This document shows positions 43,073 to 54,274 of a DNA stretch of 64,000 nucleotides, one piece after another. Numbering within the stretch: the stretch's first letter is position 1; each line of letters begins with the position of its first letter. The notes under the pieces were generated by a model. That model was given only the letters and a program-made list of their open reading frames with translations, was not told the origin of the DNA and searched no databases. The DNA lies in assembly GCA_963718635.1 (NCBI GenBank), contig OY970367.1:6425945-6489944 (forward strand), written 5' to 3'. The stretch comes from JAIOQJ01 sp963718635. Its GTDB lineage: Bacteria > Planctomycetota > Planctomycetia > Gemmatales > Gemmataceae. The position numbers were made by a program, and so were the translations under genes.

Positions 43073-45388
43073 TTATCTTTTCGCTCGCTCCAATGCCAAT
43101 TCTTTGACGCGGCGTAGATCAAGTTTGCCAGTTCCCAGTACTGGTAATTCCGCGATGGGATGAAAATCGCGGTCGCTCGGAATGCACAGATTGGGGATCC
43201 CGCGTTCGCTCAACTTCGTCGTCAATTCTGCAACCGGCATGATCATCGAATCGAGATGAAGCACAATAATGCGCTCACCTTTCTTCTCATCGGGGATCGA
43301 CGCCACGGCGAGAATGCGATCGCTCGTTTCGAGTATGGCATGTAAGTCGTCTTCAATCTTTTCGAGCGGCACCATCTCGCCGCCGATCTTCGCAAAGCGC
43401 GAAAGCCTGCCGGTGATAATGATGAAGCCATCCTCGTCGATATGCCCCACATCGCCGGTGTTGTACCAGCCGTCTACGATCACATTGTCAGTCATCTCCG
43501 GCTTGCCGAGATAGCCGACCATGACGTTGGCGCCTTTAATGAAGATAAGACCGTCCAGGCCCGGGCTTAAAGGTTGGAGAGTCTCGGCATCTAGAATTCG
43601 TGCGGCGACCCCAGGAATGGGCCTGCCGATGGAGCCGATCCGGTTATTGATCTGCGTAATGCCATGAAACAGCTGATCTGACGTGTTAGCGGAAACGACC
43701 GGAGATAGTTCGGTGCAGCCGTAGCCCTCGGTGGGCAGAATGCCGAATTTCTGTCCAAACTCGAGCGCTAAGCTAGGGGGCAGTTTCTCGGCGCCGCAGA
43801 CGAGAATGCGCAACGAGCGGAAATCGTCCGGCTCGCAACGGCGTAAATAGAACCGCAGAAAAGTTGCAGTCGAAGCCAGAACCGTGCATTGATGAACGCG
43901 GCAGAGGTCGCCGACATCTTTGGCTTGCCGTGGATCGGCATAGTAAACGGCCGAACCACCGATTACCAACGGCACCCATAGGGTGACCGTGTAGCCGAAA
44001 CTGTGAAAGAACGGGAGCACCCCTAACACACGTTCGCGATGATCGACATCGAGATGGGCCACCATCGATTCGACATTGCAGGCAATGTTGCGATGGCTGA
44101 GCATCACTCCTTTGGGATCGCCGGTGCTGCCGGAGGAGAAGATAATGGTAGCGATGTCATCCAGCGATTGATGACCCATTCGCAGAATCCAACGATCGAT
44201 CACCCAGCCGGGCAGCAGCAGAACGGTCAAGAAAGCCCTGATTCGTTGTAGTTTCCCGATAGCTCCGGCAGCATCTTCGAGCAAAATTAGCGTCACCTGT
44301 TCGCCCAAGTCGAGCGGCAGCTTTGCGAGAAATCGCCTTGACGTAATGACCGTTCGCAGACCCGTCTGATGTACGGCCGATTTAACCGAATCGATGCCGG
44401 CCGTGTAATTGAGATTGACTGATGTCCGCCCGAGGACGGCAAGAGCCACATTGGCTAATGCGCCGCCAACACTGGAAGGGAGCCAAAGGCCGACGTTCTT
44501 TTCCGTACCAAGTCTCGGCTTCAGCCATCTCGATATCAGGATGATTCCGACGAGAGCTTTGATGAACGAAAGCGTTCGTGGCTTGCCGCTGGAAGTATCG
44601 ATCAAACAGGGTCGAAACATCTGCCGTAAGTTGGCGGCAATGCGGACGAAATGTCGATGAACGGCGCGACTTCGGTCGCTATCACGGATGGCCATTTCGG
44701 CAGACAATTCGGGAATCTTCCTCGTCACGTAGCCCGGAGTCGGCGACATGACGGCTTCGCCAAACATCACCGCGACCGGATATGGCAAGCGCGGTGGAAA
44801 CTTTCGTTCCAGCTTCCCTTGCCGATACGTGAAGAGGCTCCCCCACATCTGGTTAATGCAAACAGGTACAACGGGCAACGGTGATTTCACGCGCTGCAAA
44901 ATTTGTTCGAAAAGCTTGTGGAAGGAGAGCGCATCCCCCGCAGGAGTTTGCCAAGTTTCAGCAAACAAACAAATAAGTTCACCCCGATTAAGGGCATCGC
45001 CGATCTGCGCACGTGATTTTTCGATGGCGACTAGGCCTGCCTCAACATCAATCAAAATAGAACGGGTCATTCGTTGGAACAGTTGCAACAGCGGAGTTGT
45101 TCTACCCCCCGTCCATTGCACAAAACGAATGCGACGCGGACAGGCCTCGGATAAAAGCATCCAATCGACAAAGCTGCTCGAATGGCAAACCAGCAGCACA
45201 GCGCCCTCTCTGGGAACGTTGTGGGAATCGAAGACTCTCAGCCGGTACACGACACGGACAAAAAGCCGTACCAACGGTCGCACGAAAAAATGCAGCCTGA
45301 AGAGAAAAACAACGAGAGCGGCCAGGATCGCGATCGCAATAAAGACAACACCGATAGGAACAGACGGCACGTTGAAGTCTCCAGCCAA
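43073..45388 (-). CDS. Aas-like acyltransferase / acyl-ACP synthetase
   Basis: The product has 771 residues. An N-terminal membrane helix (VVFIAIAILAALVVFLFRLH) precedes a PlsC-type acyltransferase domain (about 40-230) and an AMP-forming ligase domain (about 260-760) with FSSGSTGDPKGVMLSHRN, EGYGCTELSPVVSANTS and YNTGDVGHIDEDGFIIITGR. This is the layout of bifunctional Aas, which reacylates lysophospholipids at the inner membrane. The expected NHxSxxD acyltransferase motif reads VCHSSSFVDW: the His is displaced by one residue, giving HX5D in place of HX4D, so acyltransferase activity is doubtful while the ligase motifs are complete. The gene is otherwise intact. Confidence 0.82.
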   Translation of the reverse strand: MAGDFNVPSVPIGVVFIAIAILAALVVFLFRLHFFVRPLVRLFVRVVYRLRVFDSHNVPREGAVLLVCHSSSFVDWMLLSEACPRRIRFVQWTGGRTTPLLQLFQRMTRSILIDVEAGLVAIEKSRAQIGDALNRGELICLFAETWQTPAGDALSFHKLFEQILQRVKSPLPVVPVCINQMWGSLFTYRQGKLERKFPPRLPYPVAVMFGEAVMSPTPGYVTRKIPELSAEMAIRDSDRSRAVHRHFVRIAANLRQMFRPCLIDTSSGKPRTLSFIKALVGIILISRWLKPRLGTEKNVGLWLPSSVGGALANVALAVLGRTSVNLNYTAGIDSVKSAVHQTGLRTVITSRRFLAKLPLDLGEQVTLILLEDAAGAIGKLQRIRAFLTVLLLPGWVIDRWILRMGHQSLDDIATIIFSSGSTGDPKGVMLSHRNIACNVESMVAHLDVDHRERVLGVLPFFHSFGYTVTLWVPLVIGGSAVYYADPRQAKDVGDLCRVHQCTVLASTATFLRFYLRRCEPDDFRSLRILVCGAEKLPPSLALEFGQKFGILPTEGYGCTELSPVVSANTSDQLFHGITQINNRIGSIGRPIPGVAARILDAETLQPLSPGLDGLIFIKGANVMVGYLGKPEMTDNVIVDGWYNTGDVGHIDEDGFIIITGRLSRFAKIGGEMVPLEKIEDDLHAILETSDRILAVASIPDEKKGERIIVLHLDSMIMPVAELTTKLSERGIPNLCIPSDRDFHPIAELPVLGTGKLDLRRVKELALERAKR

Positions 45389-45621
45389 AATTCAACAAAC
45401 GCGATACTCGTGGCAAAGCCGCCTGTAGCGAAAATGCGGATTGCGCCCGACAGCGCGGTTCGTAACAACACCGCCTGTTCGCGTACACCTTCGATCCCTG
45501 TTACAGGCCAATGCATTGAAGAACAGGGGCCTGTCCCGCCGATCTTCTTTCGCAGCTCGACTCTCCAGTCTGCGCAGTTTATCGGCTGGTCATAGTTGTT
45601 TCATCAACAGGGACTTTAACG

Positions 45622-46173
45622 ATGAGTGAATCGACTCCGGTCGGACCGATCCATCTCGGCTTCTTAACGGTGTTCCAGGAAGGGCCCGGTTATCTCGGCG
45701 GTTATCTCATTACGAATTCGTGGGGCAGGCCGCTCGAATTCCGTCTCAGCACGGCCGTGCAGCCCAACCGCGTCCAACAGATTTTGTACGGAATCACCCT
45801 GCAAGAATACTTGTTTGCGGATTTGATCGGCAAGACGCTGATCGATAAGAGTTCCACGCCCGTGCAAATGCTGCTGACTGATTCCCTTGGAGTTTTGCCA
45901 ATTCGCAGCCGGCTTGAAATCCCGGTGTTGGCCGTTGTCCCGCAGGATGATCCTTCCATCACGTTCATGCCGGAAGAACGTATCGCCCGGCTAACGGACA
46001 GCCGTTACTCTTCGCCATTGTTGTACGATCCTCGTAACGCCGCCGATCAAGAGCGAATTCATGCGATTCTCGGCTTGCTTGACGCCAGTCTCGACTTGAG
46101 CGAACCTTTCAGCCGAATTCGTGAAGCGATGGGCGAAGCCCGCAAAATGGGGGCAACCAGCCGTGCTGCTTAG
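45622..46173 (+). CDS. Unknown protein coupled to the SNF2 helicase
   Basis: The product is 183 residues, starting MSESTPVGPIHLGFLTVFQE. It is a soluble alpha-beta protein without signal peptide; I recognise no family. RFSTAV-type strands, LQEYLFADLIGKTLIDKS and LPIRSRLEIPVLAVVPQDD are prominent. A ribosome-binding site GGGAC lies before the ATG. Its stop codon (46171-46173) lies eight bases behind the probable GTG start of the helicase gene, so the two genes overlap by 11 bases and are likely coupled. Confidence 0.65.
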   Translation: MSESTPVGPIHLGFLTVFQEGPGYLGGYLITNSWGRPLEFRLSTAVQPNRVQQILYGITLQEYLFADLIGKTLIDKSSTPVQMLLTDSLGVLPIRSRLEIPVLAVVPQDDPSITFMPEERIARLTDSRYSSPLLYDPRNAADQERIHAILGLLDASLDLSEPFSRIREAMGEARKMGATSRAA

Positions 46174-47962
46174 CGAACCACCGATTGCCGAACCCATTTC
46201 GTCCGAGAGCCTGCCCAGAACGCGTTTCTGGAAGAATTTGGCATCGACCTGCAATTGGCAACCGAAGCGCTGCGCTTGCCACGTTTCGAAGCGAACCTGT
46301 TGCCGAGCGTGCGTGAAGCAAGGCTGCTTTCGGACTCTCCTTGGGCCCGGCCCATGGGCTCGCTGGACATGCGCGTAATAACCGAAGGCTGGAAATTCCC
46401 GACCCCGGCGACTGAACCGATCAACCGCCCGGCGCTGCCGGAAAAGTCGCCCGATCCCGCCACAAAGGCAGTCGAATTTGACTTGCCTGACGCACCAGCG
46501 GTAAAGCTCAAGCCGCACATTCGCCCAAAGCCGACGGGCGATACGGTGGTATTCAAAGATCGTCTTCTTTATCTGTTGCAGCCGCCATTAGACAATCTTT
46601 TTGCCGGCAAGCAGGTGTCGGTGCCTTTTCAACCGTTTCCCTATCAACTGGAAGGCATTGCGTTTTTGATGCCTCGTCATGCGGCGTTATTAGCTGATGA
46701 AATGGGCTTGGGCAAGACCGCGCAGACAATCTTGGCGGTCCGATTGCTTTTCAGCGCCGGCTTGGTGAAGCGCGTGCTGATTATCTGCCCCAAGCCGCTC
46801 GTCTTCAACTGGGCGCGCGAGTTGAAGCTTTGGGCGCCGGATATCCCTTTCGAGGTTTTTGGCGGCGATACCCAGACGCGGCTACGCCACCTGGAAAGTC
46901 TCCAATTGCCCGCTTAAGCTCGTGAACTACGAGATTCTGACGCGCGATTCGGAAGTGTTGCAGGAGGAAGGCGTTTCATTCGACCTTGCAATCCTCGACG
47001 AAGCTCAGCGAATCAAGAATTTCGATTCGAAGACCGCGCATGTTGTGCGCAGCGTCAAGCGCCAACGGAGTTGGGCGCTCACCGGAACGCCGATCGAAAA
47101 CCGTCCTGAAGATCTCGTCAACATATTTGCCTTCGTCGATGCCGGGCGCATCCCGCCCGATACGCCCTCGAAAAGGCTATCGCAGTTGACGGCCGACTGC
47201 ATCCTCCGCCGGACGAAGGAACAGGTGCAAAGCGACATGCCGCCCAAAACCATCCTCGATCTCGCGATCGAACTGGCGCCGGCCCAGCGCGAAGCCTACG
47301 ATCTGGCCGAAAAAGAAGGCATCGTGCGATTGAACACGCTCGGCGATACCCTTACGGTGCAACATGTTTTTCAACTAGTCATGCGCCTTAAACAGATCTG
47401 CAACTTCGATCCCTTAACTGGCGCCAGCGCCAAGTTGGAGCGCCTGCTTGCCGACATGGAAGAGGTTGCCGCCAGCGGTCGCAAGGCAATTATTTTTTCG
47501 CAGTGGGTCGAGCCGTTGGAAGTGTTAGCAAAAGCGTTGCAAGCATATAATCCCTTGCAGTTTCATGGCAAGATCCCGACGAACGACCGCCCGCGCATTC
47601 TCGATCAATTCAAGTCCGACCCCACGAAGCACGTCATTCTGATGAGTTACGGCACCGGCAGCGTCGGCCTGAACTTGCAGTTCACCAATTACGTTTTTCT
47701 GTTCGATCGATGGTGGAACCCGGCCATCGAAGATCAAGCAATCAACCGCGCCCATCGCATCGGGCAAAAAAATCCGGTCACGATCACCCGTTTCACGATG
47801 GAGAACACCATCGAAAAACGGATCGGCGAAGTCCTCGACCGCAAACGGCAGTTGTTCAACGAGCTGTTGGAACAGAACGGCCCACCCTCTTCAATGGGCC
47901 TAACCCAAGACGAAATCTTCGGCCTGTTCGATCTCAAGCCGCCCGCCAAGAAGGCGGCTTGA
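46163..47962 (+). CDS. SNF2-family DEAD/H helicase-like ATPase (two frame changes)
   Basis: The restored product has about 600 residues from the GTG at 46163. After an N-terminal region of 140 residues come the SNF2 motifs: LLADEMGLGKTAQTILAV (motif I), DEAQRIKN (II), ALTGTPIENRPED (III), IIFSQWVEPLEVLAKAL (IV), and TGSVGLNLQFTNYV with NPAIEDQAINRAHRIGQ (V and VI). It translocates on double-stranded DNA in the cytoplasm, remodelling protein-DNA complexes or transcription machinery. Frame breaks lie near 46205 (N-terminal region) and near 46883 (between GGDTQTR and ATWKVSNCPLKLVNYE). Both sides are typical family sequence. Short SNF2 proteins of this kind are often paired with the upstream unknown gene in planctomycetes. 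Confidence 0.85.
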
Positions 47963-47968
47963 GCCGCA

Positions 47969-50045
47969 TCAACCGACCACAACCCGCGGCTTTTGGCCCT
48001 CTGGCAATTCGGACTGGCGCAACAGCGTGTAGACCAGCCAGGGCACATTGCCGTGTCCGAAGAGAATGAAGTGCAGGTTCGCCGTGATGGGGTTTTCTTC
48101 CGACCAGCCAAAGTGTAGTTCCGGTGCCACACCAACGCGTGACATATCAATGGCGACCGCCGCCATGACGTGCGCGATCGACACACAATGCCGGATGGCG
48201 ACGATGACTCGTCCATCTTCGCGAGTCACCTCAATTCGAGGCCGATGAAAGAAGTCGCTCGAATCGCCGAGTTCTGCCGTGACAAAGACAAGCGGTGTTT
48301 CTGGTCCGAGCCGATGCCGTAGCCGAATCTCCATTTCCTTTTCACCGATGGTCAGTTTTCCCTCTCGATGCGGTACAAGGATGGGAAAGTCCGCCACTTT
48401 CAATTTCTCATAAGCTTCGCGCGACGCTTCGTCGATGAAGTCGAATCCTTTGAAGTGCAACTCGGTCGAACGATAAAACCGTGTTGCGATCGAACTGACT
48501 AAGACGAACAAGATGAACCAAAGCGATAGGGCAGCGCCGCCGGGTCGGGTAACAATCGTCTCGGCGGTGCTGAAAAGGAACACGCCAAGAATCAGGGTGA
48601 ACCAGATAGGAAAGCGCCGGATTAAAGAATGTTTTTCGCGACGTCGCCAAAGATCCAGGCAGACCGCCAATGCTGAGGCGGTGAAGATCACCAGCACGCT
48701 GGTCGTATAGGCGCCGCGCTGTTCGTCCACATTGGCGTGGTAGTAGAAGGTGATTGCGATTTTCAAACCGGTGAAGACATAGATCAACGCACCGAGCTTA
48801 TGGACCCACTCGAACTCCATGCCGAGCCGATGAAGGTACGGCGGCACAAATTCAACCAGACAGAGCGTCACGCTTACGCCGGCCAGACAAAGAATGGCAA
48901 TAGTGCTCAGATCGTAAAGGGTGCCGAATTCCAAGCCGACAAAGGGAGCGATAGTCTGGCCCTCGGAAAGGCCTGCTAACGGCCCACCGTGCGCGAAATA
49001 GGCAAGCGCTCGATTGGACGCTTGGCCCTCCGTGCGGAAGGCGTCCGGCGGAATCAAGATAGTCGTCACCAGCGATGACGACAGCAAAAAGACCGACATC
49101 GCAACTGCCGAAACGAAGAGCAACTTCCGCGTATTGCGGATACGGCCGCGCGGGCGATCAGGGTCGTCGTCTCGCCGGCCGCGGACGAGCGGCATCAGCA
49201 GCATCGCCATCTCGAAACCGCTCAGGCCAAGGGCTATCTTGGGAAACAATTCAAGCGCTGCTTCGCCAAGACGTTGACTGGCCACAGGGCCATCGGCGTC
49301 GATCGCACGCGCCTGCCAGTCTCCTGCGTGAAGTTGCTGCCACCACCCGACAACAAGCTCCTGTCTCTCGAGCAAAAAGGCGATTCCGAAGCCGATCAAC
49401 ATCACGTTCAGCACGGCGTAGGCTGTTACTGTTACGACAGCCAATTGAATAAATCGCTTCCGAAAGCCGCCACGAAAACAGACTGATACGGCCATGCCTG
49501 CAATGAGCAACACCAGGGTCACTGCAAGTTGACGGCTCGACCAGGCGGCCGTCATCTCGCGCACGAAACCCGGCATCTGGTGACGGTTCTGCTCCCAGCG
49601 ATCGCCCACGTGGTCAATTGCCTGCTGCCATTTCGCATCGGGCGAGTGCAGCACGTGTTCGGCAGCGTCGGCAGCCGAGAAAGTTCGCGTAAAAATCAAG
49701 TCGGTGGCGGCGAAACCGAGCAAGATAAGGATAAGGAGCTTGCCGAGCCAACCGGAAATCAAGCGTTCCAGAAGAGCTATGGAACCTTGCCCGTTTGGCG
49801 ATACGCCCTGCCAGGTAGCAGTACACCGGCAACGCCCCAAACAACGTGATGGCGACCAGCACGGCCATTGCCAGCGGAGCGAGCCGGCCAGCAGCGTCGA
49901 AAGCGATTGAGGGGACGTAGCCCAGCGTGCTCATGTAGTCGAGCCCGACTACGCACATGATCCACGGCCAAGCCGTTTGGTAACTTCGCCTTTTACTAGG
50001 AGGCTCCGAAGATGTTTCGGGAAGGGCAATCGCATCAGCGGGCAT
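47969..50045 (-). CDS. APC-superfamily permease (frame change near 49800)
   Basis: The restored product has about 690 residues: an N-terminal cytoplasmic segment, the first membrane helix with the APC-type start IMCVVGLDYMSTLGYVPSIA, about twelve helices and a soluble C-terminal domain of about 180 residues (HFKGFDFIDEASREAYEKLK onward). The frame breaks at AGR near 49800; removing one base gives RSPNGQGSIALLERL, a segment conserved in this subgroup. The C-terminal domain lacks a recognised family but resembles a small regulatory alpha-beta domain. The substrate is probably an amino acid or cation, which cannot be decided here. It converges with the SNF2 gene, with six bases between the stops. 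Confidence 0.78.
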
Positions 50046-50433
50046 GGGAAACCTACTTTGTACGGATGTTATTGAACACCTTTCATTATATGGAGCACTG
50101 GCTTTTCAGTCGCCGCCGGCACTTTCGCAGAAGGAGCGCGCCTAAGCTGGTTTGGCGCGATTGACTTTTCGAATCGTGGAAAAAAATAAGCAAAGCGAAG
50201 TTGAAATTTCAATAACCGCGAAGCTACGACTTTCGCAGCGGCTCGGTTTCAGGAGGCAGAAACGTGGTGCATGGCTGGCAAAATCGTATTTTACGGCAAA
50301 ATCGTTTGAATTAGCAAATCCCCGAAAGTCGATACCAATTACCAGCGGAGGTTCGGCTTACCCGTAATGTTGAAATCGGCAATGGAGCCAATTTCCGCCC
50401 GATCTCCCCCAATCACCCAGCCCGGAGCCGATC
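50046..50433 (+). other. Intergenic region upstream of the giant lipoprotein
   Basis: This 390-base divergent region is relatively A/T-rich and holds no gene that I can support. It should carry promoters for the permease and the lipoprotein gene. The ribosome-binding site GGAG lies eight bases before the ATG at 50434. Confidence 0.4.
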
Positions 50434-53400
50434 ATGTTTCGCCGCCTTCGCTCGATGCCCGTGTGGATGCCGCTTTTTGCCGCTTCGCTCGCGCTCGTCG
50501 TCTGTTCGTGCAAGTCGTTCCGTCCCACCATAAACGAATCGGATTGCGGGGAAGACCCCTGCCCCGCCCATGCCAAAGTTTGCAAACACCCCACGATGCA
50601 CGCGCTTGCTTGCGATATCGACTTCCTCGAAGCGCATATCGATAAATACGGCAGCGTGGTCGCCAAGCATCCCGATATATGGGGCCAAGCAAGGCTTACA
50701 AAATATCGCGATGACTTCGAAAAGCAAATGGTCGGCGACCTAGGCAAATTTGCCGAGTCACTGCAAGGCTCTTTATTGCGCAGCGATCAAGCCTTCCTGG
50801 CGAGCGCCACCGCTATTTCCGCGGCCATCAACGGCCAACAAGCAGGCGCAGCGCCCCCTGCACGGGTCATGGTGCAGAACAACACGGCTCAGGGTGTTGC
50901 CTCCACGCCCATTCCAGTTCCCGATGCCACCCCTACGGCGGCAGTGTTCAATGGCATCGATGCCATGACGCGCACGGCTGTGCGTACCCCTTTGACCTTA
51001 GGCTTTGCCACGATGGCGACTGGTGGAATCTCTTTAGAACCGACCATCGTTCTCGATCAGAAGGCCCGCTATCTCGATCATCTGAATCAAATTCGCCGCA
51101 ATAACGAGGGCGACGACACGGCCGATTCACCTGGCTACTCGCTTAACCTGGTGCGTGTTCCGGTATCCGTGTTTCCGGGCAAATGCACGCAAAAAGGCTA
51201 TGGGGCCGAAATCACCATGACCATGACGCCCTACATCGGCGAAGAATTGCTCCCTACTACTTTCCGGCAGTTGGTGCTCAATGACCTAGTTGATTTGCTG
51301 GCGCTGCCGGCCGCCAAGTTTGCGGACGCAGTGGTCGTAAATGAATTGCCTGCGACGTTCGGCGATGTAGAGAAGGAAGAAGAAGCGGTTCAAAAGCGTA
51401 TTGCCGATTACGGAAAGCAAATCGACAATCTAATTAAAGAATCAGACGCTAAGATAACCGATGCTCAAGGCAGAGTTCAAACTGAAGTCGATACCGCAAT
51501 CAAGACGCTCGACGCGCGCAATACATTTTGGGGCCGGCCTCGCGCGAATCGAACAGTTCTCCAACCCGGAAAGCTTTCAGACAAACGAGAATTTAAGTCT
51601 TAAGAATATGAACCTTAAGACTATGGGAGAAAATCTCAAAGCAGTTGGAACGACTGAAGATCCGAGCGCAAGTCTGAAGGGCTGGCTTACTTGATCGCTG
51701 AAGCATCTAAGAATGGAGTATCTAAGGATACAAAGTCAGTATTAGACGATGCCAAACAGAAAGCTGACCAAGCAGTTCGCATTCAATCTTTAAAAACACA
51801 GCTTGCAGATCAGATCTTCCGTCTTGGAATTCTAGATAAGTTCTTGAAGTCGTTCCAAAATCAAACTGGTATTTCCAAGGAACGCGTAGCTTTAATGGCA
51901 CTGCCTCCTTCACAAATCTCAAACGTACTTGGAGTTCGTGAGCTGTACGCAACTTTTCGTACAGTTGCCCAAGCGGTGCAGAATCACAAAGCAGCCAACG
52001 ACAAAAATTATCTGCTTGATATCAAATCAATACTCCGCGAAGAACTCAGCGCTGCGTACGATCTCCTCGCGCCTGCGAACAAGCACGAGCTTTGGCAATT
52101 TTGCAATTCGGGCTTGTCCAAAGCAATCCGAAGTGGGTCAATAGATGCCATAGCGACATGGCGTGAGCAATTCATGAGTCAGATTAATGCTGCCAAAGAT
52201 AAGCGAACCATCACCGATTCGCTTGCCTGGGCCATCATCGTTGAATCCGCACTTCTCAACGATCGGCTGAATCAGGACATTCGCGATGCGGCCAGTTCGA
52301 AGGGCCACGTCGTGCCGCAAGAAGCCTTTGCCTTTTATTTCCCGCAACCGGCGCCCGAGGCTCGGCAAGCCTTTGCCGAATACGTGCGGACTCGCTGGCC
52401 CATCCATGTCTTTACGTTGGACCCGATGTCGCAGGATCAGAACATTGCTGAAACCTATAGCCGGCGTCAGGAAATGCAGTTGGCGTTGTCATTGGCTTTC
52501 GCCAGCGGCAACATCATGCCCGCAACATGACTCGCTATGCCCGCCGGCTTGAAGAAGACATGGAGACGATCACCATCAATCGGACGCAGATCGGCTTTTC
52601 GCACGGGGAAGACACGTTCGGCTGGCGCTTTTATCCACGCTTCCAAACGCCTGACTTCGAAAGCAATGCAAGTTCCATCTTCCGCGACCAGTCTATCGGC
52701 GGGCCGAACAAGAAGGAAGAGATGCATCAGCAACGCCTAGAACCGGGGATGCGCGAATGCGTGGCCATCGTGGTAATGCCTTCCTTTGTGCCCTATGTGA
52801 CGTGCGAGACGACGGCTAATTGGTTCAAGCTGACTAATCCAAAGTGCAAAGAATTCAACACGGCCGACGCCATCCGGCTCGGGCGAGTAGTGAAGAGCGT
52901 GCAATCCTGTTCGCCCAAGATCATCAATGCCGATTGCTACCGCGACGGCGACCTGGCTCATCTGATGGCGAAGGTCAAACAACTGGATGCCCGCCTTCCC
53001 TTGCAGGATATGCGGGTGCAGGTTCCTTATGAGAACACGCTCGGCGGCTTTGAAATGTTCAATACCGGCATCACCGACCTGGCGCCGCAACTACGCGGCT
53101 GGTATGCGCTCCGGGGATATCCAGCACCGGTGATACGCAACTCTTCCTCGTCGGCGATCACTACAACGTCCATCACACGGCCGTAACCGCTGGCGGCAAG
53201 GATGTGCCCTTCGAACTCATCAGCCGTCAGATCATGAAGGTGACCATACCTAAAGGCACTATGGCCAATTCACGCAAGGAAGACCCGCCGGTAAGCTGGA
53301 ACAGCATCCAGGCAGCGTCTGCGACCAGCGATGGCAAAACCGATTCAAAGACAACCGCGAGCGCTAGTGCCCAAACAACCTTCTATTACGTCGATGTCCA

Positions 53401-54121
53401 TATCGCCACACCCTACGGCGTTACAAACCACTTGGAAATCCCTGTAGCGGATGGCGGAAGCCCGGCCGACAAAAAGACCGGCTTGACTTGGGGTCAGGAT
53501 ACAGTCGAACTGGTCTACACCTATTCCGGCAGCGGCATCGTGTCGCCTTCGCCGGTTCAGGCAAAGCCGGTGCCTTTGACGATCAAGTGGGATACGAAGA
53601 CGCTGGGCACGCCCACGTTCCTTAACTACGATTTGCAACTGACTTTCGCGAAGCCCTATGGCGACGCCAAAGTTCCGGCGATCCAAAACTTCGATGAATC
53701 GGCAATTACCGTGTCGATAGCTGCGCCGATCACTTTCGACACCAAAAAAGGTCTGCTTACAGTCCCGCCCGAAGCGATCGCAACGGGCGCCTTTATGAAA
53801 TTCGGCAGTGTTTTTGGACCGAAAAACATGAATCCGCCGGTTCCAGTCATCATTTCGAAGGCAACACTGGTGGGTAAAAATGGCACGGCGGCCGTTGCCC
53901 AGACCGATATCTCTGGAACTCTCACGGTCACTTGGCAAGATGTATCGCTAGCGACTTCGACTGGTCCTACCCTGGTATTGCCTCCAGCGCTGCCATCGCC
54001 TCTTCCCTGCAACAACCCAGTTCTGCCAATGCCGCTCCGGCACGGGCAGGTGATCATAATGCCCGAGGCTAAGACGCCGGAAGTTAAGAAAGATCCTATC
54101 CCAGCTAAAAAGGCGGAGTAG
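50434..54121 (+). CDS. Giant predicted lipoprotein of unknown function (several frame changes)
   Basis: The restored product has about 1,225 residues, if read as one gene. A signal peptide (MPVWMPLFAASLALVVCSC) with Cys at the end suggests lipid anchoring. Recognisable parts: QKGYGAEITMTMTPYIGEEL in the N-terminal third, a helical middle (SVLDDAKQKADQAVRIQSLK), FSHGEDTFGWRFYPRFQTP, and a C-terminal beta-rich, Ig-like or adhesin-like part ending PIPAKKAE. Frame breaks lie near 51525, 51685, 52527 and 53110; at 53110 the next frame gives STGDTQLFLVGDHYNVHHTA, joining both halves. At 52527 the two frames overlap as ATGA, so two coupled genes are an alternative. Similar proteins occur in planctomycete genomes as large hypothetical proteins; their role is unknown. 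Confidence 0.6.
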
Positions 54122-54127
54122 AGAATT

Positions 54128-54178
54128 TGTTGTCAGCGATGCTGGAGGCCCAAAGCCTCCGCATCGCGGACAACGCTT
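54128..54178 (+). terminator. Hairpin after the giant lipoprotein gene
   Basis: TTGTTGTCAGCGATGC and GCATCGCGGACAAC with the inner pair GGAGGC/GCCTCC form a stem 10 bases after the stop at 54121, followed by CTTTTT. It lies between convergent genes. Confidence 0.5.
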
Positions 54179-54274
54179 TTTCAGCCTTGCGGAATATTCC
54201 ACAAGGTCAAACACGAGGAAATCGTGGGGAAACGCACGACAGCTGGTGAAAAGTACCGACAAATCAAAGCCCGC

